This document shows positions 27,138-35,346 of a stretch of DNA of 64,000 nt, piece after piece. This DNA comes from CBDFKK01 sp965248815 (GTDB lineage: Bacteria > Pseudomonadota > Alphaproteobacteria > SMXP01). How positions within the stretch are numbered: the first letter of the stretch is position 1; each line of letters opens with the position of its first letter. The position numbers and the translations under genes are program-made. Location of the stretch: assembly GCA_965248815.1 (NCBI GenBank), contig CBDFKK010000008.1, positions 2,418,001-2,482,000 on the forward strand, read 5' to 3'. A model generated the notes under the pieces. That model did no database searches and was not told the origin of the DNA. It saw nothing but the letters and a program-made list of their open reading frames with translations.

Positions 27138-28061
27138 TTAGCGGTGCTGCACAAATGTCGAAGGCTCGAGGCTTGCAAGTTCTTGCAGAAGGTTCTGCAT
27201 ATCGCGCGCGATCCGCGTGATCGTGCTTCGGCGCTCGAACACTTCCTCGTTCATATAAAGAGCGCGATTGATCTCAATCTGTATGGCATGCACTGACTTG
27301 ATTGGCCGTCCATAATGGTCGGTCGTATAACCGCCGGCATACGGATTGTTGTGGACTACGCTGTACCCCATTTGCGTGAGTGTTTCTTCGGCCAGTTGTG
27401 TGAGCCCCGGGCTGCACGACGTTCCGAACCGGTCGCCCAAGACAATATCCGCACGATCGTGCCCGCTGTCTTCGTCCATCGGACCGCCGATAGACGGCAT
27501 AGAGTGGCAATCAATCAATACTGAATAACCGAAAAGTTCGCGTGTTGTGTCGATCAAATCTCTAAGTTGCCGGTGGTACGGGAGATAGAGAGATTCAATA
27601 CGCTGTTCAGCTTCCGCGAATAGCATTTTTTGTCGATAGATTTCCGCTCCGTCAGTGACGACCCGGGCAAGCGTTCCCAGACCACCGGCGACGCGGAGCG
27701 AGCGCGTGTTGGCATAGGCCGGCAGCGCATCTGCAAACATCGCGGGGTCAAGCTCATAGGGCTCGCGGTTGGGATCGAGATAGGCGCGGGGGAAGAGAGC
27801 GCAAAGCAAAGGTGCACCGGCGGACGCCGCCTCGGCAAACAGCTCATCCACGAAAGAATCTTCCGACCGTCTAATCGTCTTCAAATCTAAACTCGAAGCG
27901 GCCAAGAACTCTGGCGGATAATGCCGCCCGCTATGGGGCGAGGAAAGAACAAAGGGAATGGATTGTTGAACCGGCCCTAGAACTTCAAATGGCGGCTCGA
28001 ACAGCGGCGCATCAATGACCTCGACGCTATCGACACGATTCTGGGGCGGATAGATATTCAT
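27138..28061 (-). CDS. N-formylglutamate amidohydrolase family protein
   Basis: Predicted zinc hydrolase of 307 residues from ATG 28061 (MNIYPPQNRVDS). Motifs: FVLSSPHSGRHYPPEFL, ARAYLDPNREPYELDP, LIDCHSMPS and YAGGYTTDHYGRPIKSVHAIQIEINRALYM, the last split here by wording only for length reasons. This family releases formate from N-formylglutamate at the end of histidine degradation, or acts on related N-formyl compounds. No other hut genes lie nearby, so the physiological substrate is uncertain. The GT4 gene follows after 31 nt. Confidence 0.87.
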   Translation of the reverse strand: MNIYPPQNRVDSVEVIDAPLFEPPFEVLGPVQQSIPFVLSSPHSGRHYPPEFLAASSLDLKTIRRSEDSFVDELFAEAASAGAPLLCALFPRAYLDPNREPYELDPAMFADALPAYANTRSLRVAGGLGTLARVVTDGAEIYRQKMLFAEAEQRIESLYLPYHRQLRDLIDTTRELFGYSVLIDCHSMPSIGGPMDEDSGHDRADIVLGDRFGTSCSPGLTQLAEETLTQMGYSVVHNNPYAGGYTTDHYGRPIKSVHAIQIEINRALYMNEEVFERRSTITRIARDMQNLLQELASLEPSTFVQHR

Positions 28062-28335
28062 TCCTGAGAAAGTAGTCTTGGCGGCACGGGTCTGACAACC
28101 CTTTGAATTTGGGGCCCTTGAGCCGACGCTCTCAGAATCGACCGCCGCGTCCGCCGTTCCTCGCAAAGGGCGCAACCGCCCGGAGGATAGACCGGGAACA
28201 TCGCCGGATCGGGGCCAAACACGCCGGGTTGCCGCGGGTCTTCAAGACATATTTACGTTTTTGTCCTTACACTCATTCAGATATAGTGCGCACCCAAATT
28301 ACGGGTTCGGCGCCGCTTCCAGGGGGCTTTCAAAT

Positions 28336-28710
28336 ATGCCCAAAATTCTATTGGCTGAAGACGACGATTCTATGCGTCAATTTTTGGCCAAGGCCTTAGA
28401 GAAGGCCGGTCATGAGGTCGATTCGTGCGATCAGGGCGATGTCGCCTTGGGACTGCTTCAAGAAGACACTTTCGATCTTCTTTTGACTGATATTGTCATG
28501 CCCGTGATGGACGGCATTGAACTGGCGCGCCGGGCGTCGGCCTCTTACCCTAAAATGAAGATCATGTTTATTACCGGTTTTGCCGCCGTTGCGCTCAATC
28601 CGGATAACCAAGCGCCCAAAGACGCCAAGATCCTTTCCAAACCGTTTCACCTGCGCGATCTCGTCACCGAGATCGATCGTATGATGGCGCCGGAACCGGT
28701 AATCGAATAA
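28336..28710 (+). CDS. cpdR: response regulator CpdR
   Basis: Single-domain receiver protein of 124 residues. ATG 28336 gives MPKILLAEDDDSMRQFLAKAL; phospho-acceptor Asp 52 in LLTDIVMP, conserved Lys 102 in ILSKPF. In Caulobacter and rhizobia, CpdR in its unphosphorylated form targets ClpXP to cell-cycle substrates and localises it to the pole. Sequence and length match that family closely. The upstream frame to 28261 is judged leader. Confidence 0.9.
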   Translation: MPKILLAEDDDSMRQFLAKALEKAGHEVDSCDQGDVALGLLQEDTFDLLLTDIVMPVMDGIELARRASASYPKMKIMFITGFAAVALNPDNQAPKDAKILSKPFHLRDLVTEIDRMMAPEPVIE

Positions 28711-28777
28711 CACCTAATTATGGTTGCGCCGGGACCTGTCACTGGCTATATCCAGACCCCCTGGATGAGGCACCGCG

Positions 28778-28805
28778 TTGGCCCAAGCGTCTTTGCGGGT
28801 TAAAC
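28778..28805 (+). promoter_or_regulatory. possible promoter of tRNA-Val
   Basis: TTGGCC, 16 bases, then TTAAAC, ending 10 nt before the tRNA 5' end. This is a moderate match to a sigma-70 promoter at the right distance for a tRNA gene. Confidence 0.4.
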
Positions 28806-28815
28806 TCAGTCCGGC

Positions 28816-28890
28816 GGGCGCGTAGCTCAGTGGGAGAGCACCTCGGTGACATCGAGGGGGTCGTAAGTTCAATCCTTACCGCGCCCACCA
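28816..28890 (+). tRNA. tRNA-Val (anticodon GAC)
   Basis: Full cloverleaf of 75 nt including an encoded CCA. The acceptor stem GGGCGCG/CGCGCCC is perfect, the D-arm is GCUC/GAGC, the anticodon stem CCUCG/CGAGG holds loop GUGACAU with anticodon GAC, and the T-arm is GUAAG-UUCAAUC-CUUAC. It forms the left border of the accessory island. Confidence 0.97.
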
Positions 28891-29019
28891 TTACTTCAAA
28901 AAATGATTTCAATTGTATTTCAAGAGCTTAGGAAGATCCGTCTACGGAATAACGTCGAAATTTTAGTGATTCGACTCGAAAAACGAATCAACAAAAACGG
29001 CTAAAGTCTGGGATTTGAC

Positions 29020-29086
29020 AAGTTACACATTTCGTACACGTGGGCTTTTCGTGGGACTTAGACGAAAAGCTACACAGAACTTACAC
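29020..29086 (+). repeat. left arm of the 67-nt inverted repeat
   Basis: Matches the reverse complement of 38886-38952 at 56 of 67 positions without gaps; the inner 16 bases (TACACAGAACTTACAC) are identical. It contains TTACAC at 29023, GTACAC at 29034, CTACAC at 29070 and TTACAC at 29081. These form two pairs with 11-bp spacing, and an inverted GTGTAA follows at 29097. The layout resembles arm-type binding sites of tyrosine recombinases. It starts 129 nt after tRNA-Val. Confidence 0.85.
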
Positions 29087-29225
29087 GTGGGGATGTGTGT
29101 AAGGTTTGAGCAGAAGGACTTTGATTTAGGAATGCTCGGAAATTTCATTTAGCATAGCAACCTCACTGATCGTAAATCGAAGGAGAGTTACGCAAGCAAA
29201 ATATCGAAAAAGCAGACAAAGTAGA

Positions 29226-29492
29226 ATGCAGTCCAACTTGAAAAGGGATCTTGATGTATTCATGGGAGACCTTTGTGTTGGATGGGGTTTTTGCAACTAC
29301 ACTCTTCATGGCAGGAACCTCATTGCTGAAGGAGGGGGAACAGTAGACGCCGAGGCATTTGCGAAGGCTATTTTGCACGCCGAGGGAATGACACCGGAAT
29401 ACGAACCTGGATGGATGCGAGCCCTGAAACACGCCTTTATTGAACGCTATGGAAACCATGAGGTTTCAGTGGAAGGCTTCGAAGCGAATTGA
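29226..29492 (+). CDS. small hypothetical protein
   Basis: An 88-residue frame at the left side of the island. Start ATG 29226 has only a weak purine stretch before it. The protein is mixed-charge and soluble, with GDLCVGWGFCNYTLHG near the N-terminus and a helical second half. I recognise no family. Its amino-acid composition looks like a real protein rather than a shadow, and no larger gene competes here. Confidence 0.5.
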   Translation: MQSNLKRDLDVFMGDLCVGWGFCNYTLHGRNLIAEGGGTVDAEAFAKAILHAEGMTPEYEPGWMRALKHAFIERYGNHEVSVEGFEAN

Positions 29493-29624
29493 AGATTATA
29501 TGTCCAGAAATGTCATAGGGCTGGCATTCGCCTTTGAGTGTCCGGCGTCAGCACTCATGGGACAGATTGAGGGAATTGCGTAAGGGAGAGTTTTTGGCCC
29601 ATCGTCACACGAGAGGAGTGGACG

Positions 29625-29999
29625 ATGAGAGACAAAACAGTGCGCCATCAAGAAGCTGCGGAACGTACAGTCAAGGATATTCGCCGCTGGACGCGCAAAC
29701 GCTATTCAGCTGAAGAGAAGATACGGATTGTGCTTGCCGGACTTCGCGGCGAAGACAGCATTGCCGAGCTTTGCCGTCAGGAAGGCATCGCTCAGGGCAT
29801 GTATTACACCTGGTCGAAGGAGTTTCTTGAAGCTGGCAAGAAGCGGCTGGCAGGCGATACGGCGCGGGCCGCTAATACTGGTGAGGTGAAGGACTTACGG
29901 CGCGAAGCGCAAGACCTCAAGGAAGTCGTTGCCGAACAAGCGTTGGAACTGCGCCTTCTGAAAAAAAGCATGATCGGGGATGGGGAGGATATCGAATGA
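29625..29999 (+). CDS. IS3-family transposase OrfA
   Basis: DNA-binding transposase subunit of 124 residues. The HTH region includes RRWTRKRYSAEEKIRIV and SIAELCRQEGIAQGMYYTWS. A coiled-coil-like tail (EVKDLRREAQDLKEVVAEQA) ends in LLKKSMIGDGEDIE, typical for the OrfA of this IS group. A good GAGAGGAG site precedes ATG 29625. Complete, but its partner OrfB is truncated, so the element cannot move by itself. Confidence 0.9.
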   Translation: MRDKTVRHQEAAERTVKDIRRWTRKRYSAEEKIRIVLAGLRGEDSIAELCRQEGIAQGMYYTWSKEFLEAGKKRLAGDTARAANTGEVKDLRREAQDLKEVVAEQALELRLLKKSMIGDGEDIE

Positions 30000-30575
30000 G
30001 ATATCCTGCATCCGAGAAGGCCGAGATCATCGGACTGGTTGAGCAATCACATCTGCCAGTTAAACGCACGCTGGATACACTCGGCATTCCACGGACAACA
30101 TTCTATCGCTGGTACGATCAGTATCAAACTGGCGGTGTGGAAGCGCTGGAAGATCGGTCTCCAAAGCCGGGACGGGTATGGAACCGTATTCCCGATGACG
30201 TTCGAGACAAGATCGTTGATCTAGCGCTTGAAGAGCCTGAGTTGTCGCCGCGCGAGCTGGCTGTCAGGTTCACCGATACGCAAGGCTACTTCGTATCTGA
30301 AGCTTCGGTGTATCGCCTGCTCAAGGCTCTGGATCTGATCACCAGCCCAGCCTTTGTTGTCATCAAGGCGGCTGACGAGTTTACAGACAAGACCACGGCG
30401 CCAAATCAAATGTGGCAGACAGACTTCACCTATCTCAAGGTCATCGGCTGGGGCTGGTTTTACCTGTCGACGATCCTGGATGACTTCTCGCGCTATATCA
30501 TTGCGTGGAAACTCTGCACCACGATGAGGGTTGAGGACGTTACCGAAACGCTGGAAGCAGCTCTCGCAACAGGAC
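29625..30575 (+). mobile_element. truncated IS3-like insertion sequence
   Basis: Two transposase frames, an HTH orfA and an rve-type orfB overlapping by ATGA, form the left part of an IS3-like element. The right part is missing: orfB runs into an unrelated SDR coding sequence near 30575, so the last two catalytic acidic residues and the right terminal repeat are gone. The left terminal repeat, expected before 29625, could not be fixed by eye. Confidence 0.8.
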
Positions 30576-31009
30576 CCTATTGGGCTGTGATCAGCAATCT
30601 GAGCGGTAAGACTTCAGATGGTCAATATGTCGACGGAGTGGGCAACATCAATGCCATCGACGCCGCGCAAACCGCAGGTGTTGAACGGTTCATATTGGTA
30701 AGCACTATTGGGGCCGGTGAGAGCGTCAATGCGGTTCCTATCAATGTTCGAGAAATACTCGGTCATATTTTTGAAATGAAAGACCGAGCGGAGGAACGAC
30801 TAATATTGACCAATATGAATTACACGATCATTCGTCCCGGCGGCCTCTATGATGGACCGCCAAACGGAAATGGTTTGATGACAGAGGACACGAAAATGTA
30901 TGGGAGAATTGCGCGAGGAGAAGTCGCGCGCCTAACGGTGCAAGCGCTAAACGACGATGCGACAATAGGCAAAGTCTATTCGGTAATTGATGCGAAGCCT
31001 GAAAACTGA
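29996..31009 (+). CDS. chimeric ORF: IS3 transposase OrfB N-terminus fused to an NAD(P)-binding SDR C-terminus
   Basis: One open frame of 337 residues with two unrelated parts. Residues 1 to about 192 are IS3 OrfB: HTH-like LVEQSHLPVKRTL and an rve domain with the first catalytic Asp in WQTDFTYLK and LDDFSRYIIAWKL. From about 198 on (VISNLSGKTSDGQYVDG, VERFILVSTIGAGES, NYTIIRPGGLYDG) it is the second half of an NmrA/SDR protein whose nucleotide-binding glycine loop is missing. Neither activity is expected to remain intact. It arose from a deletion joining IS and SDR gene in frame near 30575. Translation is coupled to orfA by ATGA. Confidence 0.85.
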   Translation: MRYPASEKAEIIGLVEQSHLPVKRTLDTLGIPRTTFYRWYDQYQTGGVEALEDRSPKPGRVWNRIPDDVRDKIVDLALEEPELSPRELAVRFTDTQGYFVSEASVYRLLKALDLITSPAFVVIKAADEFTDKTTAPNQMWQTDFTYLKVIGWGWFYLSTILDDFSRYIIAWKLCTTMRVEDVTETLEAALATGPYWAVISNLSGKTSDGQYVDGVGNINAIDAAQTAGVERFILVSTIGAGESVNAVPINVREILGHIFEMKDRAEERLILTNMNYTIIRPGGLYDGPPNGNGLMTEDTKMYGRIARGEVARLTVQALNDDATIGKVYSVIDAKPEN

Positions 31010-31137
31010 GTTGCGCATAATTTCAGTTTGGATCCATGAAAATGGAGGTTCTCAATGGAATGTTGCGCCCAAGGAACAATGTCAAAAACGGATCGCGCTT
31101 AAGTCAAAAATGATTGTAGTTCGGAAGGGATGACGCC

Positions 31138-31953
31138 ATGGCAAAATTACCCCACCATATCAATGTCAAATTTTGGCCGTGTCAAGTTTCACAGCTCAGC
31201 AATATCGAATTTGTCTTGAGGACAGGCATGATTGCGGCTTTTTTATTCGCGAGTTTTGCTGCGATTGATAATGTTCAAGCAGAGGGCGAAGTGAATGACG
31301 TTAAATTGGTTGAGCGCACATATACTTTGAAATATGCGTGCTTGTCTGTGGAAGAACAAGTCGAATGCGGTGGCGAGCAAGCGGTAATGAGCGTGCAAAA
31401 AGATGGCACGCGCGCACTTAGAGCTTACATGGATATAAAATCCATATTCACGCAAAACAATTCTATTTTGAGGGTAGGCTCGGACTTCCGGCCAATTGAG
31501 GGTTACTCAAGCGTTTATGTTGGCGAGACATATTGGGGATCTAATTTGTTCGTCGTGGATGGATCAACCCTATCTGTAACGGTCAACAGGCCAAACGAGA
31601 AACTGTCCGTCGAGCATGCCATACCCGACGAATTCTCCCTCTTGCTATTAGTGTACTCCGGATACGGATGGCTATTAGCAGATTATGACTATGACTCTGG
31701 GGGCGTGCAGACTAAGAAGTTTTGTATTCTCGTTCCTGACGATCGAGGAACAGGCTGCGCCATAAGAGATCAACCTGTCGAGTTTGTTGGTAAAGAGACG
31801 ATATCGGTCCCGGCTGGAACGTTTGAGACTGAGCACTTCAAAATTGGGCGCGGCGATACCTGGGTCACCGGTACCGACAGAGTCGTGGTCCGGCACGAGC
31901 ATCCGGCGCGCAATAGGCGTGCTCAACTTGTCGAGTACAGCGTGGATCCATAA
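31138..31953 (+). CDS. exported four-cysteine paralogue 1 (unrecognised family)
   Basis: Predicted periplasmic protein of 271 residues; no family recognised. ATG 31138 has a strong GGAAGGGA site. A hydrophobic segment MIAAFLFASFAAIDNVQA (about 31-48) should act as signal peptide after an unusually long N-region; TTG 31216 is an alternative start. The mature part repeats the pattern of the genes at 32086 and 35347: VERTY, four cysteines at equivalent sites (KYAC, VECGG, KFCIL, GCAI), RALRAY, YWGSNLFVVDGSTLS, GYGWL, ETISVPAGTFETEHF and a closing LVEYSVDP. The beta-rich pattern suggests a lipocalin- or DUF3108-like barrel; this is a guess. Confidence 0.8.
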   Translation: MAKLPHHINVKFWPCQVSQLSNIEFVLRTGMIAAFLFASFAAIDNVQAEGEVNDVKLVERTYTLKYACLSVEEQVECGGEQAVMSVQKDGTRALRAYMDIKSIFTQNNSILRVGSDFRPIEGYSSVYVGETYWGSNLFVVDGSTLSVTVNRPNEKLSVEHAIPDEFSLLLLVYSGYGWLLADYDYDSGGVQTKKFCILVPDDRGTGCAIRDQPVEFVGKETISVPAGTFETEHFKIGRGDTWVTGTDRVVVRHEHPARNRRAQLVEYSVDP

Positions 31954-32085
31954 GGCCGCGAGAGATTGTAGTGGTTGTTGGATAGCATTTGGCGTTCAGT
32001 ATCTAGCGAAGTCCTTAGATTTCACGGCTGGAACAAATCTAGGGGTCAGCGCATCATCTGTGGGATATGAACGGAATATTGAACA

Positions 32086-32859
32086 ATGAGACATAGCCGT
32101 GGTTGGGCCGTTTTTCTATTTCTGTTGACTGTTCTGGCCGTCAAGAGTCCTGTTGTGCGTGCGCAAGAGAGCTCTGCACAAGGTACTGGCCCCGTTGAGC
32201 GCACATATTTTATGCAATACGAATGTATCGGTGCGAACGGCCAGAATTGCGGTGACGAATTTGCCATCATGACGGTACAGCGCGATAATACGCGTACGCT
32301 GCGCGCCTACCTTCGTTCAGCCCCGGCCTTAACCTCTCAAGGTGATGATGCGTATTCTCAAAACAACACTGTCTTGAGAGTGGATCCCCAATTTCGGCCA
32401 CTGGAGTCCTATACAAGCCTATATACCGGCAACAATTATTGGGGTTCCAACCTATTCGCTGTTGACGGCTCGACTTTCTCAATTACCGTCGACACGCCTC
32501 AGAAACAAGACACTGTACAAACTTCCGTTCCCGACCGGTTCGGGCTGGTGCTTTTTGTGAATTCCGGATACGGCTGGCTCTTTGGCGACTACGATCACGA
32601 TGTAGGCGGCGCACAATCAAAGAAAGTGTGTCTTCTCGTTCCAGATGATCGAGCTACTGGTTGCATTCTACTGGATCAATCGATCGAGCTCATTGGCACA
32701 GAGACCATAACGGTTCCAGCAGGCACATTTGAGACCGAGCATTACAAATTAGGCGAAGCAAATACGTGGGTTATGGGCCCTGATATGGTGGTCGTTCAAC
32801 ACATGCATCCTGCTCGTGATGGACGCGCTCAGCTTATCGATTATGAAATTCAGCCATGA
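32086..32859 (+). CDS. exported four-cysteine paralogue 2 (unrecognised family)
   Basis: Second member of the three-gene family, 257 residues. A clear Sec signal peptide (about 1-26, WAVFLFLLTVLAVKSPVVRA, cut before QESS) is followed by VERTYFMQYEC, the QNCGDEF cysteine, RTLRAYLRS, NYWGSNLFAVDGSTFS, GYGWLFGDYDHD, VCLLVPDDRATGC, TITVPAGTFETEHYKLG and LIDYEIQP. It is the closest relative of paralogue 1 and carries a short insertion after RAYLRS. It lies 132 nt after paralogue 1 in the same direction. Confidence 0.82.
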   Translation: MRHSRGWAVFLFLLTVLAVKSPVVRAQESSAQGTGPVERTYFMQYECIGANGQNCGDEFAIMTVQRDNTRTLRAYLRSAPALTSQGDDAYSQNNTVLRVDPQFRPLESYTSLYTGNNYWGSNLFAVDGSTFSITVDTPQKQDTVQTSVPDRFGLVLFVNSGYGWLFGDYDHDVGGAQSKKVCLLVPDDRATGCILLDQSIELIGTETITVPAGTFETEHYKLGEANTWVMGPDMVVVQHMHPARDGRAQLIDYEIQP

Positions 32860-32916
32860 GACGTTACGAGTTGTCCCAGACTTTGCATTCAATTGTTCTA
32901 GCAGAGGAAACCCAAC

Positions 32917-33447
32917 ATGAGTGCGTCACGAGAACACCAAAGAACCGCTCCAATTATCTGTCCCTTAGCTAGATCAGAGAAGAATCCAACGACTAAGTGT
33001 TTTGGGTTTCTATTTATTTTCGTGATTTTGCTTTCTTTTTCGGGATGTGCTTCTGAGTTGGAACAGCCGATGCAAAGTACAAAGTATGACTACGATACCC
33101 TGATAAATACGACGCAGGCTGCATTCGCGAGGAAAGATGCGGATGTCGCCGTCGAAGCATTTGAGGAAGACGGCGTATTCTACCGTGTGACTGACGAGGG
33201 CATTGAGGAGCTTGTGAGCGGCAAAGAAAATCTTCACAAGTCCCTGAAAATGGTGTTTGCGAGCGAAAATAATTACCTCGAGTCCAAAGCCATACGCTTG
33301 GGTCTCATTCAAAATGTCTTGGTCATGTATCATGAAGATACGTACCAAACGTCCGAAGGCTTAGAGATAGTACCTCGGGTCGTTGTCATCGAGCACCGTA
33401 ATGGCAAGCGTTGGCGTGAATGGGAATTCAATCCAAAAGATCGCTGA
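32917..33447 (+). CDS. lipoprotein with SnoaL/NTF2-like fold
   Basis: A 176-residue protein. A long N-region is followed by hydrophobic FLFIFVILLSFSGC, whose Cys fits a lipobox, so it is probably anchored in a membrane. The rest resembles small ketosteroid-isomerase-like (SnoaL/NTF2) domains: DTLINTTQAAFARKDADVAV, EDGVFYRV, GKENLHKSLKMVF and a closing WREWEFNP. Such cone-shaped domains bind or isomerise small hydrophobic molecules. Ribosome-binding site AGAGGAAA. Function in the cluster unknown. Confidence 0.7.
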   Translation: MSASREHQRTAPIICPLARSEKNPTTKCFGFLFIFVILLSFSGCASELEQPMQSTKYDYDTLINTTQAAFARKDADVAVEAFEEDGVFYRVTDEGIEELVSGKENLHKSLKMVFASENNYLESKAIRLGLIQNVLVMYHEDTYQTSEGLEIVPRVVVIEHRNGKRWREWEFNPKDR

Positions 33448-33486
33448 AGACAATGGCGCAATAGAAGCGCGCCAGAAGGACGACAA

Positions 33487-34386
33487 ATGAACAAGAAATT
33501 CTTATGGCTGGTTTATGGCGCATGTACCTCGGCACTTACACTCTTGGCCCTGGCAATGTTGACCAATTCCGCTTCAGCCCATGCGCCAGGTGAAAAGTCA
33601 GGCATCAAGATATTGGTAATTGGTGCCACGTCCCGGACAGCCGATGAACTGATTCCACAAGCGCTGTGGAGGGGGCACGACGTGATTGGTTTGGCACGTC
33701 GGCCTCACGCCGTTAGATTTGCCGGACACCCTAATCTGGCGCTGATCAAGGCAGACGTGAGGGATCAAGATTCTCTTAAGGCGGCGTTCGCGGGACACGA
33801 GGATGCGATAATTGTTTCTCTTTTCGGAGCGCGGGATGATCCGGACAAAGAAGTGGCCGAATCCGACTTAATGACCGTCGGAATTAGCAACATTATTGTG
33901 GTGATGAAAGCCAGCGGTAACGAGAGGATTTTTGCTACGAGTTCGGCATCGGTTCAGGAAATGCCTAAATTTGGCTACAAAGCCGATACGCCGAGACCAG
34001 ACGATCTGACTATACGAACCGGCCTTTGGTACTATTTAAAGCGCGGTCTCTACAACGACATGACTGAAATGGAGCGAATCGTTCGAAAAAGTGATCTGAA
34101 TTACACCAATTTGCGCCCGGGATTGATTTTGATTGAACCGGCTTACGGAAACGTCAAGGCTGCTGTCGATGTCAACGCCCCTGGGCAAAGAGTCATTACC
34201 TACGCCGATTTTGCTGCATTTATTTTGGATGTCATCGAAACCGATGAATACGATCGCACGACGGTGGGTATTTATAGTGATCGTCCCATCGAATTTGGCG
34301 ATGACAAAATCAACCCAGAAGCCATCATGGCGAGGCAAAAGGAAATTAATCGGAAGATTAGAGAAGAGCTCGCAGACCAACAATAG
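33487..34386 (+). CDS. exported NmrA/SDR-like NAD(P)-binding protein 1
   Basis: Atypical SDR of 299 residues with a Sec-type signal peptide (MNKKFLWLVYGACTSAL, cut near ASAHA). Rossmann start is IKILVIGATSRTADELI, where the last glycine of the usual GxxGxxG is lost. ADVRDQDSLKAAF, RIFATSSASV and NYTNLRPGLI match NmrA-like proteins. An insertion around 165-185 separates the strands. It lies 40 nt after the lipoprotein gene. Export of a dinucleotide-binding fold without a twin-arginine signal is unusual. Confidence 0.8.
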   Translation: MNKKFLWLVYGACTSALTLLALAMLTNSASAHAPGEKSGIKILVIGATSRTADELIPQALWRGHDVIGLARRPHAVRFAGHPNLALIKADVRDQDSLKAAFAGHEDAIIVSLFGARDDPDKEVAESDLMTVGISNIIVVMKASGNERIFATSSASVQEMPKFGYKADTPRPDDLTIRTGLWYYLKRGLYNDMTEMERIVRKSDLNYTNLRPGLILIEPAYGNVKAAVDVNAPGQRVITYADFAAFILDVIETDEYDRTTVGIYSDRPIEFGDDKINPEAIMARQKEINRKIREELADQQ

Positions 34387-34494
34387 TGCGCATCATTTAT
34401 GGCCGCACAGGCCGTTCGTGATCGCCCTGTCGCAATTTGCGATGGCATCCACTAACCGAAGAATCGAGTGGAGCCTTGAAACAGGAGTGAGTCA

Positions 34495-35256
34495 ATGAAA
34501 GTGAACAGTTTACCTGCCTTAGCAGTGGCTGCGACGACGTCTTTGTTTCTGATGGGAATGGGCGACAAGGTGCAAGGTCAAGATAAGGGCATTGTATTGG
34601 TCGCCGGGGGCTCGGGCGGCACGGGCGCCCAACTCATGAATCAATTGACTGAGGCAGGGTTTAAGCCGCGGGGGCTTACACGCGACGCAGAGGGCGCCCG
34701 TAACAAGATTCCTGGCGACTTTGACTGGGCTGAAGCCGACGCCCGCGACATCGCCTCGCTCAGACCGGCGTTTGAAGGCGCTGACTTCTTGATTGGAGGT
34801 TTGCCTCCACCCATTGGTGTTGCCGGTGATCAACTTGACTTTAGTGTCACCAAAAACCTAAACGATCTTGCCGCCGAATACGGCATCAAGAGATATATTC
34901 TCATCACGAGTCTCCCTAGCAACAATGAAGATCCCGACCATTGGCTTAGTCAGAATCCGGATGGTTTGTTGGCATGGAGGGAAAGGGGCGAAGAATATTT
35001 GAAAGAAAGCGGCGTAGACTACACCATTATTCGCGCCGGCAATCTTGGACCTGCCTATGAGCCGGGCTCCCGCGGGCTAAAGATTGCTCAGGGCGATGAC
35101 TTCACTGGTCAAATTCATCGCGCCGATTTGGCGGCGGTTTGCGTAGCCGTGTTGGAAGCTTTGGCAGCCAACCGCACGACGTTTGCACTCGCCAGTGACG
35201 AAACAGCCGTGGCTGACGCGTGGCGAAATGAATTGTCCGATCTTGTTGCGGACTGA
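34495..35256 (+). CDS. exported NmrA/SDR-like NAD(P)-binding protein 2
   Basis: Atypical SDR of 253 residues. A signal peptide (about 1-29, LAVAATTSLFLMGMG, cut near VQGQ) precedes an intact nucleotide-binding loop VAGGSGGTGAQLM. Further motifs: EADARDIASLRPAF, GADFLIGGLPPP, IKRYILITSL and VDYTIIRAGNLG. No active-site YxxxK is evident. ATG 34495 follows a good CAGGAGTGAG site. Same strand as the other SDR genes. Confidence 0.83.
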   Translation: MKVNSLPALAVAATTSLFLMGMGDKVQGQDKGIVLVAGGSGGTGAQLMNQLTEAGFKPRGLTRDAEGARNKIPGDFDWAEADARDIASLRPAFEGADFLIGGLPPPIGVAGDQLDFSVTKNLNDLAAEYGIKRYILITSLPSNNEDPDHWLSQNPDGLLAWRERGEEYLKESGVDYTIIRAGNLGPAYEPGSRGLKIAQGDDFTGQIHRADLAAVCVAVLEALAANRTTFALASDETAVADAWRNELSDLVAD

Positions 35257-35346
35257 TCCGAAACAATGTTTGGCTTCAGCGTAGATGCACGCCAGATGTA
35301 CGAATGATTTGCTTTCGCTTCGTTGTCAGATACACAGGAAATTGGA

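Noticed and set aside
29020..29102. TTACACA boxes as DnaA boxes or a replication origin
   Set aside because: They do not fit the TTATNCACA consensus, and no replication gene or AT-rich unwinding stretch with such boxes is nearby.
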